DNA of 64,000 nt, taken from Hysterium pulicare CBS 123377 (lineage: Eukaryota > Ascomycota > Dothideomycetes > Hysteriales > Hysteriaceae). This document shows, piece by piece, positions 1 to 10,257 of the stretch. The first letter of the stretch is position 1. Every line of letters starts with the position of its first letter. The translations under genes were made by a program, and so were the position numbers. The notes beneath the pieces were generated by a model. The model searched no databases and was not told where the DNA came from. It was given only the letters and a program-made list of their open reading frames with translations. Where the stretch lies: the NCBI GenBank assembly GCA_000467715.1, contig AJFK01000046.1:1-64000 (forward strand), written 5' to 3'.

Positions 1-200
1 TTAAGCTTATATTTTTTAGTTACTTATTTAATAGAAGCTACCTATAACTTATATCTAAAAAAGGCTAGTAGCCTTATTTAAGTAGAAGTATTAAAGTATA
101 GTATAGGACTAAAGGTTTAACGCTATAATTTATGCAGCTAAGACTCCTATGCAGCTACTGCATATATATAAGGATAGGCTCCCGCCCTTCTAAATTAATT
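1..200. repeat. AT-rich, TpA-rich tract, probable RIP-degraded repeat edge
   Basis: The first ~200 bases are strongly AT-rich with many TpA steps and almost no long GC runs, while sequence from about base 240 on has ordinary composition. An abrupt switch of this kind is typical of repeat DNA mutated by repeat-induced point mutation (RIP) in Pezizomycotina. No reading frame or terminal repeat can be identified, so the element family is unknown and only its edge lies in the window. Confidence 0.5.
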
Positions 201-853
201 AAGGTTGTTCGACCATTATACTCCTTACAACACTATAGTGACAGTGTATCGCAAACACGTCCAAAGCAGGGTGTAGATTTGGTTACGCCGGAGGCATTAG
301 AAGAGTGGGAGCTCCAAGTGTACACCTAATGAATGCAGTTCACTAGCAGATTGGATAGAGTTGAGGAAGAAAACTCGAAGTGAAAGAGACCTCTAAAACT
401 GAGAGCGCGACACGTGATCTTGCTTTCACCTTCTCTTAGCAGGGTCCACAATTATTGGCACAAGCATGACTTGAGGCATGCAGTATACTCAAAGAAACAC
501 ATGAAGACACATGAAGCGAAATCCCATGGAATGTTTTAGAGTTGCAATAGTAGATGGCAGGGAGAGATGGACTGAATTGAGAATAAAAATACTATCCCCG
601 GTTGTGACGTGAAATCATCTGAGTGGGCTCAGATACAAAAAATGCCTAATGTTTCTTCCGAAATAAATGGGAAGAATACCCACGGTTGATCGGTCCTGCA
701 ACAAGTGCCCAGATCGTCTCCTAAATTGAATACCTCTTCAATATTCCCCAATGAATAGTGATTCCCAAACGTGGCTAGGATATTCCATTTGCCTGCATTT
801 GCAAGCTACGTGCCAAACAATCCCACATGGCATCCATAACGCTCTGAAGCCAC
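201..853. other. Intergenic, no gene seen
   Basis: Normal-composition sequence between the AT-rich edge and the 3' end of the BTB-RING gene. Only short frames without family features are present. It probably includes the 3' untranslated region of the minus-strand gene that ends at 854. Confidence 0.6.
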
Positions 854-1739
854 TCATTCTTCATGATAGGCTGCCTTCTTGAAGGTTTTTGGCAGCTGGC
901 TGCGTCGAACCTTGAGCAATTCGATCGCCAAATCCGCCATGAAGAGTTGCGGAAACTCCTCTGCGCGGCCCTCAAATGACATCGGAGTCCCGAACTGAAC
1001 ATAGATGTCCACAAGAAGACGACGAAGAGCACAAGGCCCGTCGGTGAATTGATAGGGAATGTCGACTGTCGTACTGCCGGGAATGCCATGATGATCTTTC
1101 TCGATGCCCTCGATCATTGCGTTGATGATGGCATTCTTGAAGGTTTTGTCTTCGATGAAATCTCCAAAGGCGTAGGCATTCGCTAAGATGATGTTCTCTC
1201 CATCAAACATAGGGTCATTCTTGTCATCATCATCCGATGGAATGCAGCCGGTGTACAAGAATTGTAAGTAGAGTTCGAAAGTTCCCGGAGGAGTGTATTG
1301 GAACCAAAGACCGAGGTCTTTAGATTGATCTAGCCACTCTGCACGACATATTGGACAGGAAGGCAGGTTGTCAGACGAGGTCCTCGAAGCCGTCCATTCA
1401 TCGGCGCATCCTTGATGAATATTGTTGCCGCAGGCGGCGTGACAATATGTAATGCGTTGTGTGTTCTGATCGAAAGGTTCGTGGCAAATGGGACATTCGC
1501 CTTCGATGGGTTTGCGAGTGCCGTTCAAAAGCTTCTGGAAGTATCCGGAGGAGGCACAGGCGAGATCCTTGTGGACAACGAACAGCTTCTGAGGTACACC
1601 AACGAGCACATTGACAGTGTCACTTCCGATTCTTTGAATAGAGGTTAGCAATTTTTGTACTCGATTTATTACGAGGTGCTGAGCGGGTAACTTACTTGAG
1701 CGCTTTGGTGGCACTGATGCGTACTCTCTTGGAAGCCAT
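854..1739 (-). CDS. BTB/POZ protein with a RING finger inserted inside the BTB fold
   Basis: Two exons: 1739-1696 (44 bases) and 1631-854, joined across a 64-base intron with a GTAAGT donor, a GCTAAC branch point and a CAAAG acceptor; 273 residues. The start at 1739 begins MASKRVRISATKALK, matching the start of the BTB gene at 30703. Residues ~16-55 are the first half of a BTB domain. Residues ~61-114 form a RING-type zinc finger (CPIC, then YCHAACG, IHQGC and CPICRAEW) of the kind seen in SWIM/MEKK1-type RINGs. Residues ~125-145 resume the BTB core (FELYLQFLYTG). The tail has GPCALRRLLVDIY and FMADLAIELLK, shared with the other BTB gene, and ends near AYHEE. Inference: an E3-like adaptor where RING and BTB could act together. 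Substrate and location are unknown. Confidence 0.8.
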
Positions 1740-2301
1740 GGTGTACAACAAGCCTGCTAACGGGCAACGATCTCCACAACCTTGCCAAGGCGACACTAGA
1801 GAAGCGTTAGACCAAGAACCTCAATTCAGACTTTAGCAGAGCATACCGTTTCTTATTACAGATTGACCACGCTAGAAGAGGTGAGGCCGGCGACGATTGA
1901 TAGAAGGAAGAGGGATGAGCGGAAGTGAAGCGGAAGTGAAGCGGAAGTGTAGAAAGATAGCAGTAGAAGGTGAATTCACACATCAAGACCGAACACGTGA
2001 TAGAATGATCATTGGTGAAACTTGCATTCATCACAGATAGCGAATGTAAAGATAAGAAAGTGGCATGATCCAGCCTCAGCAAAGATTGAAAGATACCTTA
2101 GCGCAACAATGGTAGAGTAGAAATAAAATTGGCATTATGACTCGAAGAGAATTCGACAGGAATACTACACTACCTCGCTAGATTCAGTTGCGATTATGCA
2201 ACATTCTGTCTCTCAGATAATACCAAACTGCATCGACACACTCCACCTCCCCAAAGTAAAACGACATCTACGCTGACACCAAGACATCCCATCGAGACCC
2301 T
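1740..2301. other. Intergenic between two minus-strand BTB genes
   Basis: Holds the 5' region of the BTB-RING gene and the 3' region of the next BTB gene. It includes a short 11-base tandem repeat at 1921-1949. No gene is supported here. Confidence 0.6.
1921..1949. repeat. 11-base tandem repeat, about 2.6 copies
   Basis: The unit GGAAGTGAAGC is repeated head to tail: two full copies and a partial third. It lies in the putative promoter of the BTB-RING gene. Such short runs are common and no function is implied. Confidence 0.85.
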
Positions 2302-3661
2302 CTATTTTTTAAACCATGGCCAACCATCGGAACGATCCTCTTCATCTGCCTTCCAGACATTAGCACGGATCGGAACCGAGAAGTTCTTACTACCTTTGAC
2401 ATGGGCTGTTGGCTTAGCCTTGAGCTCATCGATGGATGGCGGACCTTGAGGTTGGCGAACCGGGTGAACGGCGCGGCGCGCCTGACCTGCTTGTTTTGAA
2501 AGCCTCGAGTTGGCGAAGGGTGGTTTCGGAGCATCGGTGTTGGTGAACTGTGGACGACGATAAGGGGTGTGGCGAGCAGATTCAGTGCGGCGATGACGTC
2601 CATGGTAAGCGGGAATTTCTTGTACAGAGACACCTGTGTTTGTTGATTCATCCGCGTCCATTGGGTGTTGTTGTGGATGATGACGCTTCTGGCCCGACAT
2701 CGGCGTCGGGGAGCCTGGGCCTTTTACTACTGGATGATAGTTGTATATGTTGTTGTAGTTTATGGTATACTTCGGATCGAATACAGACTCTGAAGCGTTG
2801 GATGGTGTTGGGGAAGTTGAAGGAGAACGGGCTTGTCGAGGGATGAACGGAGGAGGGAGTGGAAGCATAGTCACTGGGCTCACCTCAGGGATGTCAGAAG
2901 AGGTCTTCCAAGGGCTAAGCTGGGTGGGGATGACTTCACACTCGCGAATCCCCATTTCCGCTTGAACATCACGAATCCATTCTTTCGGGCAGAGCCCTGA
3001 GTGGATACCGGCAAGAGCACCCCAATCAATTGTCAAGTCGACAAGAAGAATCCGGAGCTGGGATCCTGGGAGAGTGTATCTGTAGGCATACTGGATGTCG
3101 CTGTGATCAAAGAGCAGGCCCGCGTTGTCCCTAGTGAAGGATGCTTTCACAGTGAGCGCATCACGGACCAAATGTGCGAAGAGCTTATCCTGGATCTTCT
3201 CGGCAAGAATATGTGCCTTGATGAGCTTCAACCAGTCCCGCCCAGCTGCAAGACCTTGGGGTTTCCAATTGTGGCGGAAAAGATCGAGATAGAGTCGAAA
3301 AGTCTCCGGTTCGGCATCAGGGAGCTTTACGATCCGCAATCCACACGCTAAAGAGGCAGCATTCTGAAGAATTTGAGAGTTACCAGGCAGATGATCGATT
3401 GGAAGCGCAATGAGGATCTTGTCTGGCCCAAGCTCGACAACGAGTGACCCTCGCTTCTGGACGGTATCTGTACTAGTAGATTCATTAGTACGCATCTTAT
3501 GTAAACTATATTGGCATTTAATTGAGACTTTAAACTTACTCTGGTTTGTAAATAAACGAATATTCATCAGAATCTCCCTCAAAGGGCTCATAGTCCTCCT
3601 CGGTAATGAACTCATACGGCTCGTCATCAATGGACGAAGGCCTGACTTTCGGGGCGCTCAT
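2302..3661 (-). CDS. BTB/POZ-like domain protein with Pro/Ser-rich C-terminal half
   Basis: Two exons: 3661-3540 (122 bases) and 3472-2302, joined across a 67-base intron with a GTAAGT donor, a TACTAAT branch point and a CTAG acceptor; 430 residues. The start at 3661 gives MSAPKVRPSSIDDEPYEF; reading straight through the intron would give an implausible N-terminus. Residues ~45-200 form a divergent BTB-like domain: SLVVELGPDKI at the first strand, then FRLYLDLF, a helical part with ILAEKIQDKL, and SQLRILLVDLTIDWG, which parallels the LRRLLVD segment of the two other BTB genes in the window. The rest is low complexity and rich in Pro, Ser, Gln and basic residues. The key BTB dimer residues are poorly kept. 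Function unknown; probably an adaptor. Confidence 0.75.
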
Positions 3662-4319
3662 TGTGGCCTAGTGTTTTCAGTTAGAGATGTTGTCGAGCGA
3701 CAAGGGGGGATTGATACTCACAACCAAGGGGGTTTGGGTTTGAGGGTGAGAAAGTTTGGAGGCTTTCTGGTGGGGTAGGTGTTGTAGGTTATTTTCTACA
3801 ACGCTGTACGCAGGGAAGAAACAGTATATGCAGGGCGGAGGTGCCAAGCTAGTGAATGTTTAGCACCCCTGAATTGGAGCGCATGTTATGTGACTTGCGC
3901 CACCCGCCCGCCCGCAGCCGCATGATCATGGAATCTTGTGAATTCCAAGCTCACCATCCTTTACCTATTGGCTCACATTTGTGAATTCAATCAACATACC
4001 ATACTGCAGTGGGAAAATAACAACTTCTGCATACATGTGTTCCATTTCGGTAACTTATATAGCCTGCATTTGTACTCATTGGCTTCAATCTGTGAGGTCA
4101 AAAAATGTACTGTACTGTAGCGGCGATAGAGATATTATTGCGCAGTTAGCATGGTTGGAAATTCGAGTCTTTCAAGATTGAGAGGACATAACCCTGAATT
4201 TGAGATTGATGCATTCCGATATCTTATACAACCGCGAGCGTCATCTAACTCTCTAAAGACTCGCAAAAACTCCTTGTATTTACATTTCCTTTCCTATCAA
4301 TCCACCATGGTTTGCTTCT
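3662..4319. other. Intergenic, no gene seen
   Basis: Promoter side of the BTB-like gene and 3' side of the GRIM-19 gene. Small open frames exist on the plus strand but have no features. A B-box-like string near 4160 was examined as a tRNA and rejected. Confidence 0.55.
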
Positions 4320-4803
4320 TTATTTCGTTACGTGCTCCGGTGTGACCGCGAATGTTGGTCGAACGAACCTGGTGTTAAGAAATGATTAGCGGAATTCAAT
4401 CACGAATTCAGACCATGATAGCCAATATACATACCGGTCACTGTGATAAACCCTCGTATTGCTTCCAAGAAGCTCCTTTTCCCTTGCCTGGTCCGCTAGA
4501 TATCGCCGTACTTGATCCCGATCTTCCTCTGCTTGAAGGAGGGGGATGAGGTGGATCCGCGCCCACATCTTCTCTCGAGCAAGCTCACTAAATAATGCCA
4601 ATGATTAGCTATCAATTCATCGTCAATTACGGTATGCCAACGCACTTTGATTCCCTAATTCCTTTGCCAACCTTGTAGAAACCGTATGTCATGAGTAAAC
4701 CGGTCGCGAGAAGGTAGACGGACGGTCGGAAGCCGCGAGCGGGCAGATTGCGCTTGTATTGGACTGGCTCATAGCCGCCCACGGGCGGCATGTCCTGAGG
4801 CAT
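4320..4803 (-). CDS. NDUFA13: NADH:ubiquinone oxidoreductase (complex I) subunit GRIM-19/NDUFA13
   Basis: Three exons: 4803-4646, 4587-4435 and 4368-4320; 119 residues, the usual size for the fungal subunit. It is an accessory subunit of mitochondrial complex I at the inner membrane. The N-terminus (MPQDMPPVGGYEPVQYKRN) matches the family opening. A single transmembrane helix (about residues 28-45) is followed by FYKVGKGIRE and then ELAREKMWARIHLIPLLQAE, the family's most conserved block. The last small exon restores SDRFVRPTFAVTPE, which matches fungal homologues; without that splice the frame runs into unrelated sequence. The first intron uses a GTGCGT donor. It is divergently transcribed from TRM10 with a 186-base shared upstream region. 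Confidence 0.93.
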
Positions 4804-4989
4804 GGTGAATAGAGTGTGGAGGTCTCAATTGGAGGTATCGTGGCGTTGGAGCGATAGCTTGACGTTGGAGTTGCATGTGTCGGAGCTAAGCAAGAATGCC
4901 GCACGTGACCAATTGGATTATGTAATGACTCACAATTTCAACTCCGATCTTTTCACAGAAATTTCACTATCTCTCTCCACCGTCACAAT
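4804..4989. promoter_or_regulatory. Short shared promoter region of GRIM-19 and TRM10
   Basis: Only 186 bases separate the two start codons, so both untranslated leaders and core promoters must fit here. A CACGTGAC string near 4911 is an E-box-like CACGTG site (bHLH type), which is seen but untested. The compact divergent layout suggests co-regulation. Confidence 0.5.
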
Positions 4990-6312
4990 ATGGAGGCAGA
5001 AGAGCGGCCATCAAAGATTCAGAAGAGGAATCACACCTCTAAATCTCCCCAAGCAGAATTTGTGACTGAGCCTGTTCCCATCAATGGCAAATCTCCAATG
5101 TTGAACAGCAACGATTCTGAAGACGAGGCCGAGTCTCCATCGCGCCAAAACTCTGAACCCATACTTGGCGATGACCTAATAGAAGACAACACATGCTCAT
5201 CGGTTCCGGTCTCAGAATCTGCTGATGCCGCAACCAGCGCACCAAAAGTATCTAAGAGCCAATTGAAGAAACTCAAACGCGCAGAGAAATGGGAAGCAGG
5301 CCGAGAGGATCGGAAGATCAAGAGAAAAGAAAAGATAAAGGCTAAGAAAGAGCGGAAGCGAGAGGAGTATCAGCGCAAGCTACCTCTTGGAAACGGCGAT
5401 GTTACAGATACGAACGCGAAGAGAGCGAAGAGAGCGCCGTCGCGAGCTCAGCCTTCACAACAGGTTCCCATTACAGTCATATTCGACTGCAGCTTTGATG
5501 ATTCCATGTTCGAACAGGAATTGAAGTCGCTAGGCGTTCAACTTACCCGATGCTATGCCGACAATAGAAATTCGCCATTCAAAACCCATTTAGCAGTGGC
5601 TTCCTTTGGCGGAAAACTGCAGGAGAGGTACGACGGGATCTTAGCCAAGCAATACAAGTCCTGGACTGGATTCAAATTCCTACCGGATGATTTTGTCTCT
5701 GTAGCAGAGAAAGCCAAAGAATGGATGACAGGTGGTAACGGCGGCAAAATTGCTGGTGCCCTCGCTGAAGGACAAGGTTCCAATGAGAGCGTGAGCGAGA
5801 ACCAAGCAGAGGGAGAAGTTGTCTACTTATCGAGCGAGAGCGACGTCACTTTGGAGAGGCTCAAACCGTACGGCACATATATCATTGGCGGTTTGGTCGA
5901 CCACAATCGGCACAAAGGAATATGCTACAAACGAGCCATGGACCGTGGAGTCAGGACAGCAAAACTTCCTATTGGAGATTTCTTACAAATGAAGAGCCGT
6001 CAAGTTTTGGCAACGAATCATGTTCTCGAGATTATGCTGAAATGGCTGGAGTTGGGCGATTGGGGAGAAGCTTTCATGAAGGTTATTCCGAAACGAAAAG
6101 GGGGAGTACTCAAAAACGATGCCGACAAAGCTCAAACCGAACCTTCCATTGAATCCACGGCCGATGAAGAAGAAAGTCAGGAAAGCGGAGACGAAGAAAA
6201 TGAGGTACGTGAAGGAGTTGCTGACAAGCAATTGATGGACGATGAACAGTTTCACAGCGATGATGGATCACTTGAAGGAATCGAAAAGGAGGCGATTATT
6301 GAGGGTACATGA
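4990..6312 (+). CDS. TRM10: tRNA (guanine-9-N1)-methyltransferase Trm10
   Basis: Single exon, 440 residues. The enzyme methylates N1 of guanosine 9 in tRNA using S-adenosylmethionine (SPOUT family). An acidic/Ser-rich N-terminus and a lysine/arginine-rich helix (residues ~85-130, RKIKRKEKIKAKKERKREEY) lead into the catalytic domain: VIFDCSFDD (~160), LTRCYADNRNSPF, then YIIGGLVDHNRHKGICYKRA and VRTAKLPIGDFL, with the Asp of VDHNRHK in the conserved catalytic position, and TNHVLEIMLKWLELGDWGEAF near the end. A low-complexity loop (about residues 245-275) interrupts the domain. The C-terminal ~80 residues are very acidic. Longer than the yeast enzyme (293 residues), as usual in moulds, because of the extra disordered ends. 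Confidence 0.93.
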   Translation: MEAEERPSKIQKRNHTSKSPQAEFVTEPVPINGKSPMLNSNDSEDEAESPSRQNSEPILGDDLIEDNTCSSVPVSESADAATSAPKVSKSQLKKLKRAEKWEAGREDRKIKRKEKIKAKKERKREEYQRKLPLGNGDVTDTNAKRAKRAPSRAQPSQQVPITVIFDCSFDDSMFEQELKSLGVQLTRCYADNRNSPFKTHLAVASFGGKLQERYDGILAKQYKSWTGFKFLPDDFVSVAEKAKEWMTGGNGGKIAGALAEGQGSNESVSENQAEGEVVYLSSESDVTLERLKPYGTYIIGGLVDHNRHKGICYKRAMDRGVRTAKLPIGDFLQMKSRQVLATNHVLEIMLKWLELGDWGEAFMKVIPKRKGGVLKNDADKAQTEPSIESTADEEESQESGDEENEVREGVADKQLMDDEQFHSDDGSLEGIEKEAIIEGT

Positions 6313-6795
6313 GAGGCTGAAATGCACTTCCTATTCATCTTAGTTGCTGTAATCTGAGACTGCTTGTCCAGTATGAATGCTTCAAGATTCCTTTCGGACC
6401 ATCGAGGCTGAAGTACATGGAAGCAACTTCGCGGTAATCTCACGATGCCGAATGACTAGAAAGCAATGATAGAACTCCATATGGTTCAATCTTATGATTG
6501 AACTAAATCATCTAAAGAAGCTATAAACCCAAGAATCAGAACCATTCAAGTCATGCTTTGGTGAATGGCTATAGCGATTGCTATTTTTAGAGTTAATTAA
6601 GCTTACTCAACGGCAGCTTGGCGTATTCAATTTGTGGGGAAGCGCAAGGGCGTTTCGGTTGCTGCTGATCATTCCATCAGGATTCGAAAATGACACACGC
6701 CAACAACACTCCAACCATTACAACCACCGGGATTAGGAGGTCCCCAACCAATATCAAAATTTCCACGATACCTGCCGACTGAATCGATCCTTTTC
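6313..6795. other. Intergenic between TRM10 and OXR1
   Basis: Contains the TRM10 3' region and the OXR1 promoter. Nothing else is supported. Confidence 0.6.
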
Positions 6796-7872
6796 ATGCC
6801 GACCACTGCAGACTCCCACTCCTCCATCGCTTCCTCCGCTCCGAATTCCTCCCGCTCCACGTCATACTTTACATACCCAGTCACATATGCGGTCTCTGGT
6901 CTGCTAAGACGCTTATCTGCTGATCCAAACACTCCTCAAGCAACATCTTCTGGGACTCAAAGCTTGAGTCACAGTGTAGATAGCATGGACGGTGTCTACA
7001 CGCCTCCACGACGGAACCTCACTCCTTTTCAGCCTCCTCCCCTGACACCCCTCACCCTCAAGGGATACAAGTCGAGTACCCCACAGTCCGGGAAGCTTTT
7101 GACGAAAGGCCTTGCTGAGGAGATAAGGTTGCTAGTGCCACCGCGGTTGCAGCTTGTGGATGACTGGAGTCTCGCATACAGTTTGGAACAGAATGGTGTG
7201 AGCTTGGCTACGTTATACGAAAAGTGCGATGATTTTAGGGGAAAGAGAGGAGGTTTTGTACTCGTGGTTCGGGATGGTACTGGAGGAGTAAGAACGAGAC
7301 GCTGCTGCCTGTAGCTAATATGACCTGCTCTAACAAGTCATTCTTAGGTCTTTGGAGCTTATCTTAGCGATGCTCCGCATCCTTCACCACATTTTTACGG
7401 CACAGGAGAATGCTTCTTATGGCGTGCGCATACCCTCCCAGCAATTCCTACCCTCAGCTCTCTTCCACCGCCTCCAAGCGCCGACACCACGAACGCTCAA
7501 CGAATGACCACCATTGGTGCCCCAAAAATATCGGATTCATTAAGTCCGCCAGTTTCAGGTCAACAAAGTCGGAGTGGCACCAGCACTCCAGAAAGAATTA
7601 GGTTCAAGGCATTTCCCTACAGTGGTGTGAATGATTATATGATATTCTGCGAGCAAAGTTTTCTAAGCATTGGAGGAGGGCAAGTCTGACCACTCCTTGA
7701 TAGGGCCTTTAACTAACGGATGTCTAGTGATGGGCACTATGGTCTGTGGCTTGACGATAACCTCGAAAACGGAGTGTCAAGCTCCTGTCCGACATTTGGG
7801 AATGAGCCTTTGAGTGACGAGGGCAAAAAGTTTGAAGTCCTTGGTGTTGAGCTTTGGTACATCGGCTCCTGA
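6796..7872 (+). CDS. OXR1: TLD-domain protein OXR1 (oxidation resistance)
   Basis: Three exons: 6796-7287, 7348-7679 and 7728-7872; 322 residues. OXR1 proteins protect against oxidative damage and in fungi also bind and regulate the vacuolar H+-ATPase (family knowledge). The N-terminus is Ser/Thr/Pro-rich. The TLD domain starts near residue 115 ([19 protein letters not shown]). It continues with [38 protein letters not shown], and the hallmark [15 protein letters not shown], and ends [14 protein letters not shown]. The second intron uses a rare GC donor (GG|GCAAGT), the only choice that restores GGGDGHYGLW; a GT four bases further on would bring an immediate stop. Intron 1 joins in phase 0 to give GGVFGAYLS. 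Confidence 0.92.
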
Positions 7873-8508
7873 TCGAATTCCCTTTTATTCTCACACTTGC
7901 GACAAAAACGATTTGAATAAGGCGTTCGATAATCTCGACAACAGCGGCATTTCGTTTTAAGGATCTCTCATCTCCAGCTTTTCCTACTATACCACGGGAT
8001 CTTTTTAGGCATATCGATATGGCGCAGGATGCTTGGTATATGATCGATTAAAACCGGCGATTTTTCAATGATACCAATTCGCACCTCTCAAATCACTCAT
8101 GACAGCAATCTAAAATTGTTCTGTTACTACGGCTCTATATTGACGTTTCGCAACTAATGGGATCAATGAATGATTTACGTCGAGGAAATAGAGTCCTCTG
8201 CGCATCTATCATAATTTGCTAACCTTCTTTTCTTTAGTTGACGGCGCGCCTACCGGTGACTTTGGTGTCGACGTTGCATTAGCGGCTCTACTTTTCCGTT
8301 ATACATTACGGAGTGACTGCGGGGAGACTTTTCCACATCACGACTCCACAACGGGAACACTACATCCCCAGACAAAGCTAAAAGGGGCCCTATTTCATCT
8401 CAGAAGCATGCTATTCTTTGCAACAAAGTATCACTTGCTGCTTACTATACCCAAAGTCAACTTCAACCCATATTTACTACGCCATCTTCCTTGTAATCTT
8501 GTTTCAAG
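7873..8508. other. Intergenic between OXR1 and the dehydrogenase
   Basis: Plus-strand open frames here have no conserved features. The region should hold the OXR1 3' end and the dehydrogenase promoter. Confidence 0.55.
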
Positions 8509-9618
8509 ATGGCAACTTCGAATAAAGTTGCGCTGATCACTGGTGGAGGTATGTGGTTATTCTGTCTCTTCTCTCGATGAAAGTGCGTTGAATTTCTAAC
8601 GTCGAGCGAACCTCTCTTGTGCACATTTATAGTGCTCAGCTACTGTAGCCTTGAAGCACACCTAGAATATCGCTTCGTTTTTTAGAGCATTTCTGTTATT
8701 GGTGTTGAGCTCGATAATCTCTTGTTCTCCCATCACGTTTCTGGCATGTAATGCTTTCATGGAGTTGAGGTTACTACAAGCATGGTCGCTAAACATAATG
8801 ACTGAACAGCATCTGGAATGGGCCTTGCCGTCGCCGAGTCACTGGCCAAAAGAGGCGACTGGGACGTTCACCTCCTCGATCTAAATGCCGAACGCGGTAC
8901 GGGAGCAGCATCATCGCTCGGTTCGAACGCACATTTCCATCAAAGTAATGTGACCTCCTACGACTCTCTCTTATCAGTCTTCAAGAAGGTCTTTGAAGTC
9001 AAGAACCGTATAGACTTTGTCTTTGCCAACGCAGGCATAGCAGAGCATGCCAATTTCTACGCCACTCAATCGGATCCTCCTCCACCAGTTGCCGGCCTCC
9101 ATCCGATCGTGGATATCAATCTGAAGGCCGTAATAGATACGTGCTACCTGGCTTTGCATTATTTCCGCAAATCAGGAGACGCTAAAGATAAAAGTCTTGT
9201 TATTACTGCGAGCTGTGGCGGGATATATCCGAGCTACTATTCACCCATCTACACCGCGACAAAGCATGCGGTTCTGGGGCTCATGCGCAGCATTGCTCCT
9301 CACTACTACCATCAAGAAGGTATCCGAGTCAACGCTATCTGCCCAGGTACCGTTCGCACGAATCTGCTGAGTTCGAAGGAATGGGACAACTTCCCGCCTG
9401 AGTACTTCACGCCCGTTGAGAAAATCGCCGAGACTGTTGTTACGCTAGTCGACGGCAAAGATGAAAAAGAGAAAGGGACGCTTTATGGGAAAGCTGTTGA
9501 GATTAGCGGACGAAAGCACTATTATCGAGTTCAGCCCGAGTATTGCGATGAGGCGATGCGCGCTGTGATGGGTGCGACGAATATTGAGGTGTTGAAGGAT
9601 GCGGAGAAGGAGAAATAA
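8509..9618 (+). CDS. NAD(P)-dependent short-chain dehydrogenase/reductase (15-PGDH-like)
   Basis: Two exons: 8509-8548 and 8810-9618; 282 residues. The splice restores the cofactor motif TGGASGMG (TGxxxGxG) at residues ~11-18, which no single frame contains. Other classical SDR marks are NAG (ANAGIAEH, ~90), the catalytic Ser in ITASCGG, and YTATK, which supplies the catalytic Tyr and Lys (~160), followed by RVNAICPGTVRTNL. The Asp in LLDLN after the second strand suggests NAD rather than NADP. The overall look resembles fungal 15-hydroxyprostaglandin dehydrogenase-like oxidoreductases; the substrate is unknown. The 261-base intron is long for this window, so a further small exon cannot be ruled out. 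Confidence 0.88.
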
Positions 9619-10257
9619 AGGATTCAGATCTATCAAGAAAATATCTAACAATTAATATCTACCGGTTTGCTGAATTACCAAATGTTCGGACGACAACAAC
9701 TTTCCGTTGCAGATTTTCCGATTGATCGAGTCATGTTTTCGCAAATCATCACCACTCAACCCAAACAGCAAAACCTCATTACCTAGCACTGCAGCATCAC
9801 CCAAATCGAGCCGAACCACATGCGGGGCGCATCCTATACATCTTTGCAAATCACTCACGCCATACACCCCAAAAAACAGCTTGTTCTCAGTAAGCATCAG
9901 CACCCTGCTTCCATTCACCAATCACAGTCAACCTCGACAAGGGTTATATATTAATCAAGGTCTTGACTGCATTACCGACAACCGCATGGAGAATCGAGAA
10001 CCTCAGCATCGTTGCCTTGTGCGGGAAAATTCCCCTAACAGCCAATACACCGCGTTTGGCTTCCGTGGAGGTGAGACTTTATAGGGCAAGTATGTACGTC
10101 CCTGGTAGATAGCTACCGAGCAGTGTGGTTGCACGGCGCCACTCGGACCTAGGAATGTATTATATCGTAAGGCTGCACTGATTATTCCCTTCTTAATTCA
10201 ACTACATATCTAGAAAATTTCAACCTTCATAAAGCTCCAATCCACACAAACCCCATA
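9619..10257. other. Intergenic, no gene seen
   Basis: Holds the dehydrogenase 3' end and the peroxidase promoter. Two overlapping small frames on opposite strands (9652-9921 and 9707-10084) show no recognisable features. Confidence 0.55.

Noticed and set aside
132-329. Small plus-strand frame at the left edge
   Set aside because: Starts in the AT-rich degraded tract and has no family feature; likely chance.
4110-4190. B-box-like string (ATTCGAGTCT) suggesting a tRNA
   Set aside because: No matching A box, no acceptor-stem pairing and no cloverleaf could be drawn.
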